64,000 bases of DNA, from contig OX421964.1 in the NCBI GenBank assembly GCA_949128115.1, forward strand, positions 36,138,177 through 36,202,176. The letters are read 5' to 3'. The number at the start of each line of letters is the position of its first letter. Within the stretch, counting starts at the first letter, position 1. Shown here piece after piece: positions 1 to 11,300 of the stretch. The DNA is from Anaspis maculata (Eukaryota > Arthropoda > Insecta > Coleoptera > Scraptiidae). The notes beneath the pieces are model-generated. The model searched no databases, had not been told where the DNA came from, and saw nothing but the letters and a program-made list of their open reading frames with translations. The translations under genes and the position numbers were made by a program.

Positions 1-1340
1 AATCGAGGTCTCCGGGTTTGTGGCTTATCCCCGAGTCGGAGTTTCCAGCAAATACCGTTCCAAGTGGTTAAACACATCGAGTTCACTTTCTTGCTAAATC
101 GATTCGGCCAGATTATATTTATAGCCAGAGTGTCACACACAAGGACTTGATAAAATATGATAAAAATAATTATTTTGATGATTTCAACTTAATTCAGAGA
201 TGCAACTTGGGAAAAGTTGTCATGTCTGTCGCGGGACCTCATCCTCCCTGAAAACGTCATTGATGTTACTTTTTATATTTTATGTGAATTGCCTATGACG
301 TAGGTACCTAGGTATCCGTCGTTATCTTGGTTTTTTTCGTCACGATCACAATACTTTCCCTTCAATTTGTTGGAGGGCCGCAAAAGTTATACAGGTGTCC
401 CAGAATTGGTAGCAGAAAACGACTTAAGACTCCCCATTTAATGTAAAGACCTCCTGTGCAATTTGTTTTCTGAAATTCGGACGTCATAAATTCACTCTTT
501 AGACCAACCTGTACAAAATTACTACTGCCTTACTTCCACAAAATTGAAATCGATAGTTTTGAGTGTTTGAATTTTAAAAGCGTGACCTTGGCGGTGGATG
601 GAGAATTGCAGAAGAGTCTTGCACGAAAAAATGTTTTCCAGGGAAGAAGAACGTAATACTAAGATACAGCTATTGAAAGTTGAATTGATAAGAATTTCTC
701 CAAGGCATAACTTCCACATTATTCAACCAATCTCGCTCAAATTTCCAACAGGCACCAGGCACTTCAAAATAAATGCCTACGATAGAGAATTTCAATTTTT
801 GCATAAGTTTGTCAGTATTGGCGTGACCTATGACTTTCTGCATAATATACCTACAAGGTGACAACGGCAGGAGTTCACATTTTTTATCTTGCCAGTCTTG
901 TAAAAAAATCGTCTGCTTCAATTAATTTTTAGAGTAAATTCAGACAGATGTAGCTTCTCACGAAGAAATTTTCAGATCGCATCCGAAAAACATTCAGTAT
1001 CTATGCATTCTTCTTTTCTTGTCGAAAATTAATTTCGAACGCATACAACTTGAGTTTGTTCAAACATTTCTCAAGTTCACTTTAGATGTTACCTACTTAA
1101 CCAATTTGATTTATAGCAACGAAATTTTCTCGAACATTTCTCTTATTTGCTTACAAAATCAATTATTAACTCTATTTATATATCTAATTGATTATTACAG
1201 AAAAAATTGATTATCATAAATTGATTTGTCAATCAAGGACTCCAGGTGAGTGAATGGCATCGACAGGTAGTACATATTTGGATTTTTTTGTTAAGTAATA
1301 ATAATTACCATTTAAATGTCAGACATACCAAAAATTGCAG
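1..1340. other. No gene recognised; sequence upstream of first cuticle exon
   Basis: AT-rich non-coding DNA. The short open frames here have no signal peptide or recognisable domain. A transposon-end-like motif (tacaggtgtcccag) lies near 390. No exon encoding a signal peptide and the start of a cuticle protein is visible, so the 5' exon of the downstream gene is either left of the window or not recognisable. Confidence 0.5.
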
Positions 1341-1854
1341 GTACGAGAGCGAAGATGGTTCCAGACGTCAGGAAGTCGGCACATTCGAGCATCGAGAAGG
1401 CAAAGAGGAACCCGTCCTGCACGTGAAGGGTTTTTATTCGTATTTCGACAAAACCGGCCGCCAATTTGCCGTCCACTACGAGGCCGACGAAAATGGATCG
1501 AAAAATAAGGGCGACATCATTCCTGATTGGAAAAAGAGCAACGACGTAGCTTTTGTTCCAAAGATATCTAGTCGTTCCGATACTGGAACTCGAGACAACG
1601 TTCAATATGATGTCGCACCGATTGTCCCGGTTGTGAAAGAGCCTTTGAGTCTTTCTACACCGACGATTTCTCACCTAGGAACTTCATCTATTATTTCTTC
1701 TTCAACGACAATTGCTCTTGGTTCCAAACAAGCTCTTCCAGAAATAACCACTCCTGAGTCTCCAGAGCAAACAACAGAGCCCTATTTTGGCATAGTGGAA
1801 CCGATTATAGGCACCTTAACTATAGGAACATTAATAGGCGGGGGACTTGGCTGA
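1341..1854 (+). CDS. Cuticular protein, RR chitin-binding, terminal exon 1 (partial)
   Basis: 3'-terminal coding exon of a structural cuticle protein that should bind chitin in the extracellular cuticle. It opens after a polypyrimidine/ttgcag acceptor with one base of a split codon. It then reads the Rebers-Riddiford domain: YESEDGSRRQEVGTFE, then GFYSYFDKTGRQFAVHYEAD and GSKNKGDIIP. This matches the family pattern of DG, G-YSY-D-G and V-Y-AD-G-GD-P. A Ser/Thr/Pro-rich tail follows and ends in IGGGLG. An AATAAA signal lies at 1958-1963, about 100 bases after the stop. The signal peptide and N-terminus are not in this exon, and frame upstream of 1341 is intron. Two sister exons follow at 2629 and 3510 with the same starting phase. 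It could be one gene with alternative last exons or three tandem genes. Confidence 0.85.
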
Positions 1855-1957
1855 TTACAGTTTACATCAAACCCTAACATCATTTTTCGGCAAAAAATTG
1901 ATTTGTTGCGTTGAAAAATTATTTTGTAATGAAATTGTAAATAATCAGATTTTGGCT

Positions 1958-1963
1958 AATAAA
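1958..1963 (+). promoter_or_regulatory. Poly(A) signal of cuticle exon 1
   Basis: Canonical AATAAA 104 bases after the stop codon of the first cuticle exon. It would let this exon serve as a complete 3' end on its own. Confidence 0.6.
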
Positions 1964-2114
1964 CAAACTTTATTGCGCTTTTCCTTCCAAAATCTTGGAA
2001 AAGCTTTAGTTATTCAATCAATATGTCTATGACAGGAATAGTATCATATATTCGGCTGAAAATAATCCGTTCAGTTAGACCCTGTATCCTGCCGCTCTTC
2101 ACTTCCGACCACAC

Positions 2115-2240
2115 CAGGGCCGCTATTCTTGAATCGTGTGAGAAAAGACGATTTTAGGCAACATTCGCTACAGAAGTGTAGTGCGGATTATATAAAACTC
2201 CCAGGGACTTTTCTCACACGATTCAAGAATAGCGGCCCTG
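2115..2240. mobile_element. MITE with perfect 33-bp terminal inverted repeats
   Basis: The element begins cagggccgctattcttgaat and ends with the exact reverse complement. The 33-bp ends (2115-2147 and 2208-2240) match perfectly around a 60-bp centre. It has no coding capacity. The perfect ends suggest recent insertion between two cuticle exons. I see no clear target-site duplication. Confidence 0.85.
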
Positions 2241-2286
2241 TCGTAGTCAAATGATTGTAATTTCAAGCACGAAATCGACTTCCGTC

Positions 2287-2452
2287 ATAGCTGCTTTCTT
2301 TTCACCATCTGAACTGAAGTGTTCTGATCTAAATAGGTTGTTAGTGGTGTCTCGCTTTCTCACATACAATTTCTCGCTTCTTCTCTCTCTAACTTAGGTT
2401 AGGTCAGTGATCAGTGAGTTTTATTGTAAAAGGAAAGAGCCTATTTGGTGTT
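2287..2452. mobile_element. MITE copy related to 50836-50995
   Basis: The interior (gttagtggtgtctcgctttc and a later aggtcagtgatcagtgagtt) matches the element at 50836-50995. Ends around ctgctttcttttc and gaaagagcctatttgg are imperfect inverted repeats. It is a diverged non-autonomous DNA element. Confidence 0.55.
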
Positions 2453-2628
2453 TGGTCTGACATGACCTCGGCGTACTCACTTCATCCCTCCTACTAACTA
2501 AATAATTCATGTAATCATGTATAATAATCGCTACCATTGTAATGATACCTAACTTGAATAGCTGTTTTTATTATGACTCTAAACAGTAACAATCATCTTT
2601 TACATGCCCCACATAATGTAAATTACAG

Positions 2629-3292
2629 ATACGAGACTCCGGATGGTTCAAAACGCCAGGAAGTCGGCACGTTCGAGCATCGAGAAGGCAAAGAGGAACC
2701 TGTCCTGCACGTGAAGGGTTTCTACTCGTATTTTGACAAAACCGGACGCCAGTATGTCGTCAACTACGAGGCCGACGACAAGGGGTCGAAAACTGAAGGC
2801 GACATTATTCCTGCGCGGAAAAACCATCTTCCAGCTTTTACTCCGAAGATTTCCAGTCGTTCTGATTCTAAAATAATTGAAGGAAACATTCAAAAAGACT
2901 TTGTACCAATTGTTCCGGCTCCGAAAAAGCCTATGTCTAATCGTGATCTTATTAATGCTCAAAAAGAAAAGACAAATCCGTTCACTCCAGTTCCAGATAG
3001 TACTCCTAGTAGTCGTCCTGATTCTACAACACCCTCATCTACTACAACTTCTCTTTCTTCCACTGCCGAAACGTCCTCCGTTATTTCCTTTGTAACAACC
3101 AATGTTCCTAGTTCCACACAAAGCCCTATTCAAGAAACCACTACTGAGTCTCCAGACCCAGACTCTACAACTTTTTTGCCGCCTATAACTATTATTCTGA
3201 CTTCACCTCCACCTCCTGTAACCATACTCCTTCCAGCTTTGGGTATAAGTTCCGCAGCTTTAGCAGCTTTGGCCGGAGGCGGACTTGGCTAA
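2629..3292 (+). CDS. Cuticular protein, RR chitin-binding, terminal exon 2 (partial)
   Basis: Second RR chitin-binding exon. The acceptor is aattacag, and the exon begins in the same phase as the first (one base completing a codon). The domain reads YETPDGSKRQEVGTFE, then a stretch identical to exon 1 (HREGKEEPVLHVKGFYSYFD) and VVNYEADDKGSKTEGDIIP. The low-complexity tail is rich in Ser, Thr and Pro and ends ALAALAGGGLG. AATAAA is at 3389-3394. The domain is strongly conserved with the neighbours while the tails diverge, as expected for duplicated exons under selection on the chitin-binding part. No start codon with a signal peptide lies between exon 1 and this exon. Confidence 0.85.
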
Positions 3293-3388
3293 TCCATTTG
3301 TGCTTCTCTGTTTCAAGCAAAATCATTCATCAGACCTGTTCGATCACTCAATTTATGTTTGTAACTATTTATTTCATTTATTTATATC

Positions 3389-3394
3389 AATAAA
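3389..3394 (+). promoter_or_regulatory. Poly(A) signal of cuticle exon 2
   Basis: AATAAA 97 bases after the stop codon of the second cuticle exon. Confidence 0.6.
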
Positions 3395-3509
3395 CTTTCA
3401 ACTCAGTTCCGATGTTTTCCTGAGATTCCAGAAACGCTCCTAACAATAATTCGCCAAAAGTAGGGAGTAGCCACATGTAAAGAAGAACTTTGACACTTAC
3501 CAATTGCAG

Positions 3510-4182
3510 GTATGGGACCAGCGATGGCTCCCAGCGCCAGGAACAAGGTACTTTCCAGTACCGAGAAGGCAAAGAAGAACCGGTCTTGCACGTCAAGGGT
3601 TTCTACTCGTACTTTGACATAACAGGGCGTCAGTATGTTATCCATTACGAAGCCGATGACAACGGATCGAAATATAAGGGCGACATCATTCCATCTACAA
3701 AAAAGGAAGATTTTAGCCCTAGCCTTGTGCTTCCTAGTCGCTTCTACTCGAAGACAAAAAATAATAAACAGAAAAATGTACCAATAATTGTTCCTGCCCT
3801 GGAAGAATCTTTTGTTATTAAAAGTCCTGTTAGTGTTCAGAAAAAGGATGATGAATCTCTTTCTGTTCCAGGTATTACTTCTAGTAGGCTAGTTAATTCT
3901 ATTACACCACCTGCAACAACAAGTTTTACTTCCCCACCGCCCATTCCATTCGAACCGAATCTGGCCAGTTCCACAAAAAATTATATCCATGATTCAACCA
4001 CAGTGACTGAAGAGTCTACAACAATGTCCTCTTTGCCTCCTATCCCGCCGTATTCACGTCCAATACCTACCTACTTCCCTCCAATTCCTCCTTATTCGCC
4101 TCCTCCTCCTCCTACAGCTATGCCACCAGAAGAAATAAATTCTGCAGCTTTGGGAAGTTTAGTAGGAGGTGGACTTGGCTAG
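3510..4182 (+). CDS. Cuticular protein, RR chitin-binding, terminal exon 3 (partial)
   Basis: Third RR exon, after acceptor caattgcag, again starting with one base of a split codon. The domain reads YGTSDGSQRQEQGTFQ, then GFYSYFDITGRQYVIHYEAD and GSKYKGDIIP. The tail is Pro-rich near its end (runs such as PPIPPYSPPPPP) and closes SLVGGGLG. I found no canonical AATAAA soon after the stop. The distance from exon 2 is only about 220 bases, which leaves little room for a separate promoter plus 5' exon. That favours use as an alternative last exon over an independent gene. Confidence 0.85.
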
Positions 4183-5732
4183 GCTTCATTGTGTATTTTC
4201 TTTTCACTTCTCAAAACTCTCATGCTGGATTCCACGAAAAAATATTATTAAGCTAATCAATGATTACGGGATTTCTTTTTTGGTCAGTTACAGTTGAAAT
4301 GGAAATTCTGCGATTTTTCGAATATACATAGTTGCGAATTATGATGAACAATCCATTTTCTACAGATTTTAGGGGTTCATCTCCATCAATCAGCTAGAAT
4401 TCGACAAAAAATGGACTCCGTAATTATAAATCAGCTCGATCATTTTTTCTGAAACCGGCGGTTACTGTTTACACTGTAACTTTGATAATTCATGTATCAT
4501 TTTTGTATAAAATCAGTTAATTAATACATCTTCATTACTATTAAGAAGGGGCTTTTATTGTAGGTGTAGTCACTTTGAAAATATGAACATTTACGTATTT
4601 TTAAAGTAAATTAAAAATATTTCATAATGCTCGCAGGATTTTCCCGTTGAATGGTAAGAGGTAGAATGAATTTCACCAGAAACAGCTTTTAAATCTCTTT
4701 CCCAATGTGGCCACATACTGTATGCTCACGTCGCACCAAGGACCAAGCGTTTCCACAGAAAAAGCTAAGAACTGGTTACCAGCATCAATGATTTGCCTGT
4801 ATTTCCTTCTTTTGTTGTTGACTGTACGGACCTGACCGGTACCTGACCTGACCCAGTATAGAATGTGACGAGATCCGAGATTATATGTAGGTACATACAT
4901 CAGCGTTATTTTGTTTGGTCTTATTCCGTCAATTCTGGACTATCCGATCCGCTCTAAGTTGGAAGGAATCTGGACTGAAGAACGCTTTCTGGATGACGTG
5001 TTAATTTCATGATGACGCGATTGCCTACCAGTGCTTTTCTAACATGAAATACCATGACTGTATTCCTTCTCGATCAACCATCGGATCACATAACAACGAT
5101 GGATTCATCTTTACATCTCACGTTATATGAAACATCACATCCTAAACGTGAAGCAACTGATATACGGAACACGTTGTCATTTTAATGGGGAGTTCGCGTG
5201 CCCACGTACGGACGACGTAACGTAACTTTCAACGTGAAAATTGGCGAGTTTGTTATCTGCAGTTCATTAGTTACAGGGAAGTTTTCACGTTCCACGTTGC
5301 GTTACGTCTCACATTCAATGAAATCGCAAACTCCCTAATAATATTTTCACACGGTAGTACGTCTAACTAAGCACCATAGGCGGAAGCTTTCGAAGCCAGA
5401 GATCTTACTGTTTCATTTTCATACTTAATTATTGAGAATTTCAAATGAAGTCATAATTCGCTATTCACACATTTATTTTGTTCAACATGAGTATGATAAC
5501 AAAATTAAAATATTATAGACTTGGACACTTTACACCTATGAGGAATAATCTCGTATATATCATCATGAATAATACCAACTTATTGTACTTAAAGGCATGG
5601 CGTGACAAAAACTAACAGAAAAAAAAAACAATAATACAGTACTGCCATGTCAAACTCTAAGAATTACGGCAAAGTAATTAACAACCAATTAACATCAATA
5701 TTATTGACTTGGAAAAAATAGTAAAAAACAAA
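4183..5732. other. Intergenic region with one MITE-like inverted repeat
   Basis: No gene recognised. At about 5190-5340 two imperfect inverted ends (ggggagttcgcg and its partner cgcaaactccct) enclose acgtaac-rich sequence, consistent with an old MITE. The remainder is unique-looking AT-rich DNA that would contain the 3'UTR of TMEM256 on the minus strand. Confidence 0.4.
5472..5477 (-). promoter_or_regulatory. Probable poly(A) signal of TMEM256
   Basis: AATAAA on the minus strand, about 255 bases after the TMEM256 stop codon. Confidence 0.4.
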
Positions 5733-8700
5733 TTACAAAGCCAGGCTTAGCCAAGCAATAATCAGAATTGTCCCACCAACAGGGGCCAATTTGCCAAACT
5801 TGTCGTCACCAGTGAAGGCTCTGTAGTAGCAAGCCCCAGAGAATAGTGATGTGCCGACGATCAGCAAAGATCCACTCTGTAACAAAATTGCAAACTCCCG
5901 TTTACTTTTATTCTCAGACTGTTATTCTTTATAAGATTATTTGTTTATTTTTATATATTTTTATTTAACTGTTAGAAAACGGTAACATTTCTAACCTCAG
6001 AATGATAACATTTACCTCGAATTCTACAAAAGCCTCGGCTATTTGACAGCGGACCCAGAAAGTCGGAAAGCAGAAACTTCAATGTGGTAAATGTTACTCC
6101 AGTGATTTTGGAAGTGTCTAATGTAACACGCAATGTCCCAGTTGATTTCGATCGCGATGGTATTGTGGTGGTACGATGGTACAATTGAATGGCTTTTTTT
6201 CGCTCATTGTTGTTACTACAATTAGTCCAGAAGTTAGTGACCAAAATTTATTGCTCAGTTCAACAGCGGTTTCTACAATACTCCCAATCGATATTACTGA
6301 TAACATAACTCTAGGAACAAATAGGTTGAACTGTCCTCTTACAATATTTCAAAATTGTACATGCGGAACCACACGTGAAAATCACGTAGAAGAATGTTCA
6401 TTAGGCACGGTAAAATACGTGTAGCACTGTGCGAATACGTAATAGAGACTGCCAAAAAGTACTTTGCTCGGGACACGCGGTTTATACACTCACTATCAAG
6501 GATAATGATTTCATAAAAAGGTCTACTGCAGTAAAGTGAACAAGCAACATACCAGCCCAAAATAATCTAAACACCGTTTGACATGAGAACCAGTTGTATT
6601 TTCACGCGCGGTTCCACATTTAAAATCTCGAAATATGGTTAGCGAACAGTTCAACCTATTTTTTCCCTAGTAATGTTATCAGTGGGTATCAGTAATGTAT
6701 CAATTGGGAATATTGTAAAAACCGCTGTTGCACTGAGCAATAAAAATTGCTCACTTCTTTGCCTGGCATTCTCCTAAAATAGGACTATCGCAATTTCAAC
6801 TTCATAAATGGAATAAGCTGATAAGAAAATGTGGGAAATGAATCAAGCGCGCTAATTTTTTATGTTCTTGTAAGTGAAAAAAAAATTAAAACAAAATTTT
6901 CTCACTAGCCAAAGACTTGATTTGTTTCAACAGTGGTAGCAACATGGCGACTGATGCTGTTAGGGTTTATGATTGAGTCATATGTTTAGTGAAAGTCCAC
7001 CACAAAGTCAGATCTCCTGTTATGGAAATTTCACTTTGTAGTCTTGTGTTCATCTAGAAGTTGAATTTTGATGACATATTTACGCAATAATTCCTTGATA
7101 ATGCTGAATTTATGCAGCACAAATCTCGGTACAAATAAAAATTATACTTCCACTTCAACCTCGATTTCCACTAAGAATCCAGCGATTTGCTTGGTAAATT
7201 TTGACTTGCTGTTCCGAATAAACCAATCTGGTGCCAATATTCTTAGTTGGAGTGAAAACTTAGTTTTACTTTTTGCTGCATAACTCCAGCATAATTCACT
7301 TCAAAGTGTAATCATCATTATTGATGGAAAATAACCGTAATCAAGTCACTGTAACCGATATCCTTATTACTGACTACATGGTCAAAATGACTATGAATGA
7401 CAAGTGCAAAAAGTTGTGAAAAAATTTCAGCGGTTTTCATTTGATAGAAGCGAAAAACTTCAAAAAACACGTTTTCACGTACAAAATTAGAATCTATGGG
7501 TATTTTCTCAAACTACAAACGGCATTCAATAGAACTCATCAAAACGGTCAGTGTGACATTTAACTCAATATGCAATGGCTATTTTATAATTTTGAGATCT
7601 TCCAAAATCAAAATTTTAATGGGTAAGATTGAATTGCCTCTCAATTTTAAAATGACCATTCTGATGAGTTCTATTGAATGCCGTTTGCAGTTTATTGAAA
7701 AAATACCCATAGATTTTGATTTTACACAGAAAACGTGTTTTTCCAGGTTTTTTGTTTTTATCATATAAAACCACTAAAAAAATTTTTAAACTTTTTGCAA
7801 TCGTCCATTGAACTTTTGAAGCCCTATTAGATGAGATATCACTTGATATTGTACAGTGTCAAAAAAAAAAACAAATTTTTGAGGCGCCCCCGTACAAAAA
7901 GTTTTGGTGAAAAAAAATTGGTAGCATATGAGATAGGACCTTAAAGATATGGTTAACACGTTGATGGACACTGTCGGGATATCCCACCACGATAACTTTT
8001 TCATTTTTCAAGATACAGCAGCGAAACTTGAAGCTATGGATTGCTGACGTTTTGCATTTGAAATTTAACCTTAAAAAAAACATGCGACGCATGACGTCAT
8101 GTGCCTCTAGGCACATGCGCATGTCCACCCGAAGCCGCGCATTTTACAGTAACGATTCTACCACCATTCTCTTCCTTGTGCAATTTTGAGTGGATCTAAG
8201 TACGGAAGAATGCGATTAACTCACGTTAACTATTCCATTTTCGCACTTGAACATAGCCCACTTTCCCCTTCTGTCGCCATGGTAACCACTCTATTATCGC
8301 TGTTCTTTTTTTTTGACAATTGACGTTTCATTCACAGCTGTCAACGTTTGACAGCTAGCCGACAGCTGTCGAACGACATTACTCTTTGGAGGTTATTGTG
8401 CCTTTCGGAGTATATGCTGTAAAGAAGGAAACAGAATACGTGCCAGATATTTCAGCTTTTGTGTCATGCACGGCTGATACGGAACTCTCGATCGGCTTCC
8501 ACGGGCTCGACGTAGGCAACAGTGAAAAAAAGCTGTATTGTTGGTTGCCTATATCACTTGAGCGGAGAATAAAAGCCAAGATAGAAGCACACTACGAAAA
8601 TTATACATAATACGTATGTATTGTTACCTTCCTATATGAGCCATGCGAAAATGAAAATGCATGTGCTCCACAAAGCACAGTGGCTACGTTATTGCCATTC

Positions 8701-10280
8701 AAAAAAAAAACACCAATATGAATAAAAAAGCAGATAGAGAAATTACACGCGTCAACTACCTATTTTTCGCGACGTCTTCTGTGTTTTATTCCTTATTTTT
8801 AAACCTACTTCAACTCGTTTTATGCTTTTGCGCGATACTTTCCATGCGTTGTTATCCTTTTTTGCGCTCTTCTGCTATTTTTTCCTGGATTTCATCTCTT
8901 CTTTACACGCGTCGACTGTCTTTTTTGCAACTGTCTTCCCGTTTCGTGAGATTTATTCCTTTTTTTCAATGTTTTTTCACGATTGTTAGCAATTTTTAGC
9001 CCTGTTTTTTGTTTCACGACGCGTTTTTTTTTTGTTTCTCCACGCCCAACACCCCTATTTTGCTCCCCGGTCCCGTTTGGTGTCATTTAATAGCGTATTG
9101 CCACAAAAACAATGTTTTTTAGTGGTTCTCTTATGATTTCTTGCGATATTTCACCGTGTTTTTTTAATGACGTGTTGTTTTTAGCTTATTCTCTCAGCCC
9201 AACCCCCCTATTCTGCTCCCGGGTCCCGTTGATGTGTTTTATCTTTCTTTCGTTAAGTATCATTCCACTCCGTTCGGGGGGTTGCATATCCGCCCGGCGC
9301 TAAAAATACAATGCGTAGTTTCCTAACATTCATAATTTTTTTTCGAAACTTTGTGGATCTTCCGCAAAATTTCCTTTGAAAAACCTTCTTGACCATTGTT
9401 TGTAGTCCATTCACCCCATTCCTACTTTTGAACTGGTCGCAATCGAGGTCCCCTTTATGACACGGTCACCTATGGTCAATTCAACAGTTTTTCCCGCGAT
9501 TCAAATGGGGGTGAGCATGTTTTATGAATCATCCTGTATAGACCTTCTCATATAGGCGGTTCCCTTTGCTCGCAGGTCTTCAAATATACAAGCTCAATGG
9601 TTCCATTGGCTGTTTAACTGGGAGCGCTTTATCAATCGGCCTGGTTATGATTGGGGTTGTCGACGGCACCAATATGTATATGTGAACCTGCGCCCCGAGG
9701 ACCCCAGGTAAATGAGAATGTCTATACTGTATTATGCGAAAACCTACGACTCTTTAAATAGGTACTGTACCTACAATTTTAAGGTACAATTGTACAAAAA
9801 GCATTGAGCATTCCAGTGTGAATCCAATGGGCATATTGGAATATCACCTTATCAAGAGATACTAACCACAGTGGGGTTTCGGCAAAACGGAACTCCAAAC
9901 AACGCCAAACTATTGAAAAAGTGGTATCTGTTGCCTGTTTCATAGATGGGCTTCAGCTCATCGGCTCTGTCCTTGGGGTATGTTCTGTGAGCGCCGTAAG
10001 CTCCCACAGCCACAGCAGCGGCGCCCATGACTCCGGCGACTCGCACCCATGGCCCAGCTTCGGCCGCTTGTTTCCACAAAGGTTTCATCTCATTAATTAC
10101 TGTCACAGTCTTGGGAGCAGCACCTCCAGCAATTTGGTTTGGCTGAAATCTCAGGACTTAAAATTGAGTTCTGATGTTTATTAAAATCTCACAGCATACC
10201 AAATTTACGATTGCGCTTGTAACGGTTTTAGAGACTGGGTTATCGTACACCACGTAATTCACGTACTCATACAATCCCAT
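5733..10280 (-). CDS. TMEM256: TMEM256/DUF423 family small membrane protein
   Basis: Complete gene in three coding exons, transcribed right to left: 10280-10200, 10142-9867 and 5876-5733. The introns are phase 0 and the sum is 166 codons. Conserved family features are VGAYGAH, GNRYHFFNSLALFGVPFCR, the join to SGSLLIVGTSLFSGACYYRA, and the C-terminal LAPVGGTILIIAWLSLAL. These correspond to the membrane helices of TMEM256/DUF423, a family of unknown biochemical role with bacterial homologues. The start MGLYEYVNYVVYDNP was chosen over an upstream in-frame Met at 10355 because the reading begins with the conserved-looking N-terminal segment; the longer form would add 25 residues. The last intron is 4 kb and filled with fold-back elements. 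RAMAC lies immediately upstream on the same strand. Confidence 0.92.
6235..6765. repeat. Fold-back element in TMEM256 intron
   Basis: Arms at about 6236-6395 and 6597-6760 are inverted copies. The left arm contains caacagcggtttctacaata and gaacaaataggttgaactgt; the right arm contains their diverged reverse complements. It has no protein-coding content and is an old palindromic transposon remnant. Confidence 0.65.
7401..7803. repeat. Palindromic (fold-back) element in TMEM256 intron
   Basis: Arms of about 160 bases (7401-7560 and 7640-7803) form an imperfect inverted repeat. The best-kept part reads aatctatgggtattttctca on the left with its partner on the right, and both arms carry cggcattcaatagaactcat. 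The loop is about 80 bases. Short open frames here are mirror images of each other and not genes. Confidence 0.75.
8630..9300. other. Pyrimidine-rich block with a direct repeat
   Basis: T/C-rich on the plus strand. A segment around cccctattttgctccccggt (9050-9075) recurs at about 9203-9230 as cccctattctgctcccgggt, 153 bases apart. No gene recognised. The open frame at 8386-8610 just upstream lacks an ATG start and a recognisable domain. Confidence 0.35.
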
Positions 10281-10429
10281 AGTTTGATGGTGGTTTTGGA
10301 AAACGTTAAAGTTAGCGAACACCTTGCCTTGGACCAAGCGGAATGAATGGCGCACCTGTCAAAACAATCAGCTGGCAACCTAACCACAAAGTTCAAAGAC
10401 GTCAAAAGACAACAACTTTTGAAATGTAT

Positions 10430-10435
10430 TTTATT
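10430..10435 (-). promoter_or_regulatory. Probable poly(A) signal of RAMAC
   Basis: AATAAA on the minus strand 130 bases after the RAMAC stop codon. Cleavage shortly below it would place the RAMAC 3' end little more than 100 bases from the TMEM256 start codon. Confidence 0.5.
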
Positions 10436-10564
10436 CAATATTAATTCATGTAATGCAGTCTCTTACGTAGGTATATAAAATTTATTATGAGCTACTTTTT
10501 AGTACCTATCAATCGTATTATTAAAAATTGCAACACAAAAACTTGTGTGCAAAAATTTTAAGAT

Positions 10565-10957
10565 TCAATAAGGTCTTGGTCGCTTTCCCGATTCTTGTCT
10601 TTTGTAGGGGTGATACGACCTATCACTTCGATTATTGTGCGAGTTATTTCCTTGATCGCCGGGATAATCTCTTCGGTCTCGACTGTACCGCCCTCCATCT
10701 CTATTATTGTACTGTCCATCACCTCGGTTATACTGTCTGTCATCTCTGTGGTATGGTCTATCTTCTCTGTTATACCGTCCATCATTTCTGTTATTGAACC
10801 GTCCTCTTGTGGACCAGGGGCACATTATGGGTGGCTTTGGGATTCCCAAATCGTAAATTTTCTTGTATTCCAGATCGGCATCCGAGAAGCGCTCCGAGAA
10901 CTCCACCATGCATTCTTCAAGAAAAGCCTCTTGTTCTGATGACAGACTCGCGGACAT
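10565..10957 (-). CDS. RAMAC: RNA guanine-7 methyltransferase activating subunit (RAM/FAM103A1)
   Basis: Single coding exon of 130 residues. The family protein binds RNMT and RNA in the nucleus and stimulates cap guanine-N7 methylation. The N-terminal activation domain is visible: FLEECMVEFSERFSDADLEY, then a PPI-x-x-W motif (PKPPIMCPW). It is followed by a long Asn/Arg/Asp/Tyr-rich RNA-binding tail with repeats such as DRRDY, RDDRQYNRGD and NNRDGGRY, ending GKRPRPY. Length is close to the vertebrate protein (about 118). The start is preceded by a splice acceptor (ttatttcag, exon boundary at 10964). A good donor for a 5'UTR exon is at 11221. That UTR intron carries a MITE. Confidence 0.9.
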   Translation of the reverse strand: MSASLSSEQEAFLEECMVEFSERFSDADLEYKKIYDLGIPKPPIMCPWSTRGRFNNRNDGRYNREDRPYHRDDRQYNRGDGQYNNRDGGRYSRDRRDYPGDQGNNSHNNRSDRSYHPYKRQESGKRPRPY

Positions 10958-11006
10958 TTTCGGCCTGAAATAAGGGAATTCTTGATTTTAGATTTTTTTA
11001 GATCAC

Positions 11007-11205
11007 TAGAGCTATTATTCAATGCATCAATCGGACTTACGATGTAGATACATTGCAAATTGATTTAAATCGATTTGAATTTCACTTGTTGATCATGATC
11101 ATTACTGACTGATAGCTGTCGACTACTTTCGAAAAATGTTTTAATACGATTTAAATCGATTAAATCGATTGGTGCATTGAATATTATTGAATAGCCCTAT
11201 TATCT
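11007..11205. mobile_element. MITE in RAMAC 5'UTR intron
   Basis: Inverted ends gagctattattcaatgcatc and the partner gcattgaatattattgaata enclose palindromic gatttaaatcgat sequence. It is non-coding and sits between the RAMAC UTR exon and coding exon. Confidence 0.6.
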
Positions 11206-11220
11206 TGAATGGTGGCTTAC

Positions 11221-11300
11221 CTGTTCTCGTCTTGAATGTTCAAAATTTGAAAATGTGCAGGGTACAGCACTCGTAGCAGAGATAATCGTAGGCTATTCTT
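11221..11300 (-). other. RAMAC: Putative RAMAC 5'UTR exon
   Basis: Inferred non-coding first exon ending in the donor gagaacag|gtaagc (minus strand). The upper boundary is not determined. It pairs with the acceptor just upstream of the RAMAC ATG. Confidence 0.4.

Noticed and set aside
8386..8610. 74-codon plus-strand open frame
   Set aside because: It lacks an ATG start and any recognisable motif, and sits in repeat-rich intron DNA; it could be a transposon fragment.
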